Shown here: piece after piece, positions 57,500 through 64,000 of the stretch
How the letters are laid out: every line of letters starts with the position of its first letter
Position numbering within the stretch: the stretch's first letter is position 1
NCBI GenBank assembly: GCA_014904985.1
Contig: MU129146.1
Span: 1-64,000, forward strand
DNA: 64,000 bases
Source of the DNA: Hydnum rufescens UP504
Taxonomy: Eukaryota; Basidiomycota; Agaricomycetes; Cantharellales; Hydnaceae
Direction of reading: 5' to 3'
Position numbers and translations under genes: made by a program
The notes under the pieces: generated by a model
The model's database searches: none
Seen by the model: only the letters and a program-made list of their open reading frames with translations
Told to the model about the DNA's origin: nothing

Positions 57500-57960
57500 G
57501 TGGTAGTCTCTCTATTGTACCTGATCATTGCAGCTATTCAGAGGCTTATTGCAATGTTGGAGGCAGATCAAATGCAGCTACTGCTGTCATCAACCCTGGG
57601 AGCAGAGAATGACTCTGTTGACCCTCCCTCCAACTTTCACCTTGCTCCTGTCCCTTCATGTCCCAGTGTTGTCTCATGTCCCAGTGTTGTCACATCTCCT
57701 GCTGTTGTCGTATCTCCTGCTGTTGTCATACCCCCTGCTGGCACTCCCATCCTTGTCTCAACATTTCCTAGAGATATTCCTGAATGTTGGTATGTCATTA
57801 CATGTGGAACTCAGGTTGGGGTGTTTGAATCATGGTAAGTCCATTGAAATCTTTGTTGACATCTTAGGCAAATTCTTTTGTTTTGTTTAGGTCCACTGCC
57901 TCCCCTTTAGTTACAGGTGTTTGAGGCAGTATCTATCATCATGTGAGATTGGAGAGTGAG
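57500..57960 (+). pseudogene. Fragment with RNase H1 N-terminal-like (viroplasmin fold) domain
   Basis: A Ser/Pro/Val repeat region (CPSVVSCPSVV, SPAVVVSPAVV) leads to ECWYVITCGTQVGVFESW; an intron at 57835-57890 (56 nt, GTAAGT...TTTAG) then joins STASPLVTGV. The W-Y-V-x(n)-G-x-x-V-G-V-F-x-x-W pattern is that of the RNase H1 N-terminal/caulimovirus viroplasmin-like domain, which binds RNA-DNA hybrids in RNase H1. A TGA follows directly (GV-stop-GSIYHHV). No RNase H domain is present. Such domains are frequent in uncharacterised agaricomycete proteins. Confidence 0.5.
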
Positions 57961-59000
57961 GGATGGGAACATTTCCATGTTGCTGAGAGGGCCAGAAACA
58001 TGCAGACCCTCATGGCAGGTAGAAGTAGACAGTAGCTCAATATGAGACTGACTGTGTGCTTGCTATCCCCTATTTTATTATAACAACCCAAATGATGTTC
58101 AACTGGTCAATTGAGAGGCTGAGAAATGACTTAGATTCTATATGGTAATATCCAAATAGTGCAGAAATGGAGATCATATATTATAATGCAGGACTAGCAT
58201 ATCTCAGACACCTTCATTCCATGCTAGCTGAGAAAATCAGATATAACCCTCACTTTCCTGAAGTAGTCCCAATTCCCTCTATATATGTGAATATTCTGGT
58301 TTCAAAATTTTCAGCTATTCCTCTACCCCTATTATAACCTTGCTTGTGGTCACTTCCATCCATGCAATTATATAATAAATCTCTGGCTTCAGATTGTTTG
58401 GACATTCGGTTTTGCATTAGTTTTCTAGCCATGACAGTTTCCACACACCTGGGATGATTGGCAAATGAGGTCACAGGCATCTGCCTGTGGCACTGCTGGC
58501 TCTGACTTTTTATATTGCAAAAAAGTTTTTCTCACATTGAACAGATGGTTACGGTTAGTCTTGCCACAGTGCGACTCCCAGCAACTCATTGTGACTTCTG
58601 ACTCAAAGCCTGTGACTTGCGACTTGAGTTGTTGGTACTTTCCATATGGCCATATCCCAGAATATGGGACACAAGGAGTCTGGCCAATTTTTTTTCTGTT
58701 CTCACAATGTAAAAATCAGACTTTATACCACCATCCATTTATTTTGAGCATAGAGTTATCTATCTTAGAATATTACACTGTCTATTTTGCTGGCAATTTT
58801 GCAACTTGCAGCCAGTTCAAACGAATTCTCCTTCAACTGCAGAAAACAGTCTGGGACTCCAAGTGACCTCAACTTGTGAATTGAGTAAAGTAAAATTGGA
58901 TCCAAGGGTGGATGTGCATATGCCTTGAGGCTGACCACCAAAAGCCTCAATTATCTCCACATATTGGCAACATGAAACCCATGTAGAGACAGTAGTCAAA
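57961..59000. other. No recognised gene
   Basis: AT-rich sequence upstream of the KDZ gene. It may contain its worn 5' exons, because KDZ proteins usually have a 60-150 residue variable N-terminus, but nothing can be identified. A 133-codon frame at 58465-58866 has no motif. Confidence 0.35.
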
Positions 59001-59006
59001 CACATC

Positions 59007-62000
59007 ATGATTCACCACAACCAAACTGTAGTGAAGTCCCATTCCATTCCTACAACTGCTTCACCTGATCGACTCATTCCTTCCACGCAACACCTGCTGA
59101 TGATCCAGGTCCTGACACCTCAAGTGATTTGGGAACTAGTCTCTATATCCCAGCACCATCTTTTGGTTCACATTGAAAGCACAACACTGCATCAGTAAGT
59201 GGTAATCTCTTATTTGAAACTGACTTTAACATTGGTAGTGTACTCTTACAGGATGAGCCTCTGAAGACATGGATCCCTATGTGCAACAGTTTTCTGGATA
59301 GTATGCTTTGGGGAGATGGATGGGGCTATGCATTGGAAACTCTGGGGTGCCCAGATTGTGAGGCACCTGGCCAAAGTGGGACCATTCGTTGTGAGGAATG
59401 CTTTGGAGGGGCATTACTATGTCCTTCATGTTTGATTCGACAGCACCAAAATCTCCCTTTCCATCAAATCAAAGTATATCCCTTTATATCCCACTGGCAT
59501 TATTAATCCTCACACCTTATGAGGTATGGAATGGCCAGTCATTCGATAACACCACCCTCAAGGATCTCAGTCTAATCATCCAACTCAGTCATCCCAATGC
59601 ACTCTGCCCCAACCCAAAGGCAGGGCCAATGTCATTCGTCATCTTCCATATGAATGGCCTTCATGTGTTGAATGTCTGTTTTTGTGACTGTACCCAAGTG
59701 GTGCCACCATACCAGCAATTGCTGTGTAGCTGTTGGTTCCCTGCCACAGTGCTGCAACCCCAGACCTGCATGACATTTCAACTTCTTCACCATTTTCACT
59801 CGCAAACTCTTCAGTCAAACATATCAGCTTATCATTTCTACGAGGCTCTCATATGAGAGACTGACAATACAGGTTTGACACCTCTGAAGGCATGTTTTTG
59901 CAGAGTATTCCCATGTGATGAGGACTCATCAATTTATTCCTGTTGTCTCAGTATAAGGAGCTACTTTGCATGATACAGGAATGGTGGCATCTCAAAATGC
60001 TCAAGCAAGCAGGGTGAGCACATCCCCAGATGGTGTTTCAGGAACCCAGAGTGGTGAACTTGCTATTCTCTGTCCTGCTTGTCCACACCCCACAGTGAAC
60101 CTCCCAAATGACTGGAAGAATGTGCCTGCTTCATCTCAGTATGTCCTCTTCCCCCAAGTATGTAATAAAGATATTAATTGCCTTTAAACATCATATAGAT
60201 ACCTCTACAAAGTTTTTCTTGCCATTGATGCTAACTTTCATCAGAAGAATGCTCTCAGCCCTCTTCCGGACCCGGGATTGGGAACTGGTTGGTCATATTT
60301 CATAGAGACCAAACCTTAAAAAGCCTTTGTCCTTAGCCATGCTGCCCAGAAAGACATGAGCCCCCATACAGTTCAGATACTGGATAGTACTGACAGGCTG
60401 ATCACACTAGATATTGATGTGCAGTGGTCTCTCTGCTCTCGATCATGCAAATATGAAGGACTCTAAGGGTCTTCAGGCCACTGGAGTTGGTGCTGTTGTT
60501 TGTGCCTGCCATGGATTCCTTCACCCACTGAGTATCAGGGATCTACAGAAAGGGGAATGGTAAGCCAGCCCCTTTTCTGTTTATGAATATCAATCCTCAA
60601 CATTCTTCTAGCTACTGCAACATGGATTATCTTGTTTTCTCAAGCATCTGCAAAAATGAACTTCACCAGTTGCTTTTCTCATACAACATTATGTGTCAAT
60701 GGTGGAAAAATCTATGGTCACATCGTCATGACAAACTCCCCTCTAACCTCCAATTCAATCATGAGAATGTTCACATGGACCATGTCATCCCAAAGTTCCA
60801 CCTGCATGCACACATGAAGGATTGTCACACTGGAGTACTCACTCAACCTTACCCCTGGAGTCAGGCACACTGACAGAGAAGTAATTGAGAGGAACTGGTC
60901 AGCTGTTAATCCTGCAGCAAACAGCATGAAGAAGATGAGCGAGGGTTCTTGCCATGATACGTTGGATGATATTTGGGAGGATTTAAATTATCGGAAAGTG
61001 ATCACCATGGGTAAGTATCTTTCATTATTTTTGCCCATTGCCTTCTTATATCCTAATGATATTTACAGCCGAAGGTTTACCAAAGAAGTTGTCAGTTGCG
61101 ATTAAAGAGAGCGAAATACACACTGCAGAATTCAAAGTGTTTTCCAACAGGTTGGAACCTTCAACTTTGCTGCATGGCAAGCTATGGTTTCTGAATGGGA
61201 GGCAAATCACTCTAAGCCAAATCCTTATGTCCTCAAAGAGTTGTGTAAGTGTTATATGCATCTTCTCCATACTTTATTGATTGGAATGGACGTGTGACTG
61301 TTATAGATAAAACCCAAGCAGATGTATGACTTGAATTGATTGAAATTGAGAGCATGGGCCTAGCATCAGGCCAGCTCCTACCACACGAGACCTCAGCAAG
61401 CTCACTTTTGAGTATTGGGCTCAAACTCGAAGATATGCAGTAAGCACCCTTGTGTGGCTATATATTTACACACTCATTTGAGTAACCTGAGCCTCCTGTT
61501 ACAGATGGCAGCTCTATTGGGATGTGTGAGCTGCTAGAGCCAATAATAGCACACAGATTGCCAATATTAAGGAACAATGGTTGGCATTGCATAGCCGCAT
61601 TCTTTCATATCGGTCTCTCCAGCAGATCCACATGCCTCAAGTCATGGCAATACTTACAGAGGACCCATCTGCTATGTCTATCAAGGCACCAGAGGTCTCA
61701 ACTTTCCTCTTCCCTCATCAACTTCCTCTGGTGACACGATCCTTACCTGGGCTCTCTGATCTGGCACAAATGGAAGGTCATCTCTGTTATGCACAAGCAC
61801 TTGACTCTCTTGCAGATCTATGTCGATCCATATGTGTGTGCTCCCACCTTGCTGAGTACAAGCACCGAGAGGTTTCGGGGACAATGTCCAAACACATGGG
61901 CAAGAGCCCTACTGGATAGAGCTCAAGCAAAAACATCTCTCATTGCCCTCAAGTACTGGAATGCACGTGAAGCTTATCAGGGTGTTAGTTCCCACAGGGG

Positions 62001-62664
62001 AGTGGGAGGACACCTTAAAACCTCTCAGTGATGCAACCTTCACACAATGTCAGAACCTGACATTAATCAATCAACAGGACTCCCCATTCCTGGTGAAGGA
62101 TATCACACTGTATCATGGATATGGATGTCTCCTGGGGCTGGTATGGCAGAGAGTCCTCAGATGCATGAAGGTATGCTTTGGGATTTGTTATTTCTGAGCC
62201 ATAATAACTAATTAAATATTTTTCTCTTCTCTCTAGCACTCCACATTGAGTGGGCGAAATGTTGTGCCAGGCACAATCACTGGACCAAGGAAGTGGCCCT
62301 CCTTCAGGAAGAAATGCATTGTATACCTGTATTTTTGGATTATATGGCCCAACAGTGGGAAACTTGTGCAACCAGGTGCTCTGACCTTCCCCTTGCCCTT
62401 CTTGAGGGTGTTCACACATATGCTTTTCAACAGTCCCAGATTCTCCACCAACAAGTGACTCTCTTTCATTCAACTTTTTCCCTCCAAGGTCTTAGTGGGC
62501 AGCAGTCATCCTCCATTAATAATACTGACATTGATAGAGGACACATGTCTTCAGTACATTATGAGGGTGATGGTCATGGTGACAATGGTGATAATAGTGA
62601 GAGCGATGTGGATGGTGATGATGAAGATGTTTGGGAATATCATGTTGCTGATGAAGATCTCTGA
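59007..62664 (+). pseudogene. KDZ (Kyakuja-Dileera-Zisupton) transposase with CxC2 cluster, full length but broken
   Basis: Introns by GT-AG (one GC-AG) and frame: 59195-59251, 59474-59523, 59890-59951, 60139-60198, 60560-60611, 61011-61068, 61245-61306, 61440-61504, 62171-62236. Blocks in order: PLKTWIPMCNSFLDSML; the CxC2 cluster (CPDC, CEECFG, CPSC, HQNLPFHQ); VWNGQSF, SLIIQLSH; WFPATVLQP; GELAILCPACPHP; FLAIDANFHQK (first catalytic Asp); GLQATGVGAV; NMDYLVFSS; SYNIMCQWWKNL (family SYDIACQW, so the second Asp is Asn); HVIPKFHLHAH; VIERNWSAVNP (catalytic Glu block); CHDTLDDIWEDLNYRK; a C-terminal helical region; an acidic tail (DVDGDDEDVW). Frameshifts near 59998, 60465, 60815 and 61150 and TGA stops near 59857 and 61329 break it. 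Cut-and-paste DNA transposase family. Confidence 0.9.
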
Positions 62665-62869
62665 ATTGCTTCTGCTTTGACTCTCCTCTATATTTTAATG
62701 TTGTGTTCTCATTTGCTCTATCTATAGTCATAAATCTAACACCATAACCCAATGTTGAGTCCACTGAATTGAAGTTTTCAATGTCAAACCAAGTGCAGAG
62801 AAAATGTGAGCAATGGCATGTGAGCCTGGCAGGCCGTGCCAGTTTCACCCTGACTCGTGCCAATGTTCT

Positions 62870-63050
62870 CATCAGCACTCTTGCCAACCACCAACATTCT
62901 CACCTGTGCTCTCGCCAATGTTCTCACCTGTGCTCTTGCCAACATTCTCACCTGTGCTCTTGCCAACATTCTCACCTGTACTCTTGCCAATGTTCTCACC
63001 TGTACTCTTGCCAACATTCTCACCTGCACTTGCCAACATTCTCACCAGTG
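62870..63050. repeat. 24-bp tandem repeat downstream of KDZ
   Basis: Seven to eight copies of a 24-bp unit (CTCACCTGTGCTCTTGCCAA plus ATTC or TGTT). All three plus frames and at least two minus frames are open across it. A minus-strand frame 63372-62872 (166 codons) ends in an 8-residue repeat (STGENVGK); its N-terminal 110 residues are not recognised. Confidence 0.88.
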
Positions 63051-63372
63051 CCAAGTCTTTGATACTGAACCAGCACTGTTCGCCATTGTATTGGTTCTCC
63101 CTGCTCCCAGTCCTGTGCATGAGCTGCTCAAGTGTGTCTTTCGGTTCAACGTTATCATTGTTAGTCAGATGGGTTGGGCAAGAGCTGTATGTTTCTTTTC
63201 TCTTCCAAGATGTGAAGACTGATACATGACTGATCAGGCAGCACATTGCATCCAAGCTCCCCTTTGCATCTGCTTTCAACCCTACTGCTAGGCTGGCATC
63301 CACCTCAGAACACAGTGCTGAAGCAGACAAAGAAGACACTGTGGGAACCATTGCAGATGCAAAGACAGGCAC

Positions 63373-64000
63373 TGGTGAGGAAGATTCAGAAGCACTATAT
63401 GACCAAATTGTCCAGCCTGTTGGGAAGAAATGCAGCCATCAGTATTTGCATCCTGTCCTTTTGATTGTTCCTTGTACTAACAGTCATTTAGGGAGTATGC
63501 AGATGTTTTTGGAGGATTGAGCATTGCACCTGACACATGAAAATCACACCCTGCCACAATTGGCTGTCATCTGACACCCCAACTGATCAAGCTGTGAGCA
63601 GATATTGAGCAGACATCCTGTAAGCCAGCTGCAATCGATGACATGCAAGGGGTGGCTGATATGGCTGAGAACACACCATTATAGCTATCAACCCAAATCT
63701 ACTGCTACCACCATTCTCTGTTTTGGATAGAAATGTGACAGATGTGGTATGTTAACATGCATTCTTTCATTGTATCAGTGCGAGCCTGGGTATTTTAATT
63801 AGCCAACCACACCCAAGTCAAGAATCCAAAGATGGCCTTCATGGAAGACAATAACATCAGGAGGAGAGCTCAATGTCACAATAAAGGTGTGTATTCTGGT
63901 GATTCCAGATACATAGGAAAGATATGAAGACTGAGATTGTGGTTCTTCATGGATGTGCCAGAAAGGTGACAAGGCAGAGGATGAGTGCAATGAAGAGGTC
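63373..64000. other. No recognised feature
   Basis: CpG-poor sequence to the window end. No gene, RNA or repeat is recognisable. Confidence 0.4.

Overview
The window looks like repeat-dominated DNA from a filamentous basidiomycete, most likely an agaricomycete. The evidence is short spliceosomal introns (about 50-65 nt), a KDZ transposase with a CxC2-type cysteine cluster, chromodomain Ty3/Gypsy elements, an Ngaro/DIRS-type tyrosine-recombinase retrotransposon, and two host gene families (AP-3 delta adaptin and a calcineurin-like phosphoesterase). Species cannot be named from sequence alone. Most mobile DNA here is CpG-poor and carries CGN-to-TGN or CG-to-CA changes at conserved codons, as expected from cytosine methylation and deamination.

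Layout. 1-4300 is an unusual satellite-like array. Two different hairpins alternate, and the second lies inside a short segment with complete spliceosomal intron signals. The array is mirrored around a palindrome centred at about 2300, and a worn single copy recurs at 11.3-11.9 kb. 4.3-9.1 kb is degraded DNA with one KDZ fragment. 9.1-10.6 kb is an old LTR (family A). 12.3-21.2 kb is a damaged chromodomain Gypsy element (Gypsy-1). Its integrase/3' end is present twice as inverted arms, one arm split by an LTR-A, and a 25-N gap is flanked by a duplicate that is probably an assembly artefact. 21.7-27.7 kb is a second Gypsy element (Gypsy-2: gag, protease, RT, RNase H) split by a solo LTR (family B). 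27.7-29.3 kb is an LTR-A remnant carrying a hAT-like MITE that has inserted into its own kind. 29.8-30.8 kb holds a broken STE20-type kinase. 31.8-33.4 kb is a solo LTR-A. 35.3-35.9 kb is a solo LTR (family C). 36.1-41.9 kb is a near-complete Ngaro-type element with split direct repeats.

42-44 kb holds a G-rich minisatellite and other repeats. 44.2-50.2 kb is a CpG-richer gene island: an AP-3 delta adaptin gene with several breaks (minus strand) head-to-head with an apparently intact six-exon metallophosphoesterase gene (plus strand). 50.6-53.4 kb holds MITEs and an 80-bp tandem array. 53.4-56.0 kb is a decayed hypothetical gene on the minus strand with a 24-bp repeat tract. 56.1-57.3 kb is a second solo LTR-B. 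57.5-57.9 kb is a fragment resembling the RNase H1 N-terminal fold. 59.0-62.7 kb is a full-length but broken KDZ transposase gene.

The only gene that reads cleanly from start to stop is the phosphoesterase. Everything else is broken, partial or repetitive. Single-base indels between the two copies beside the gap suggest that part of the frameshift load may be sequencing error.
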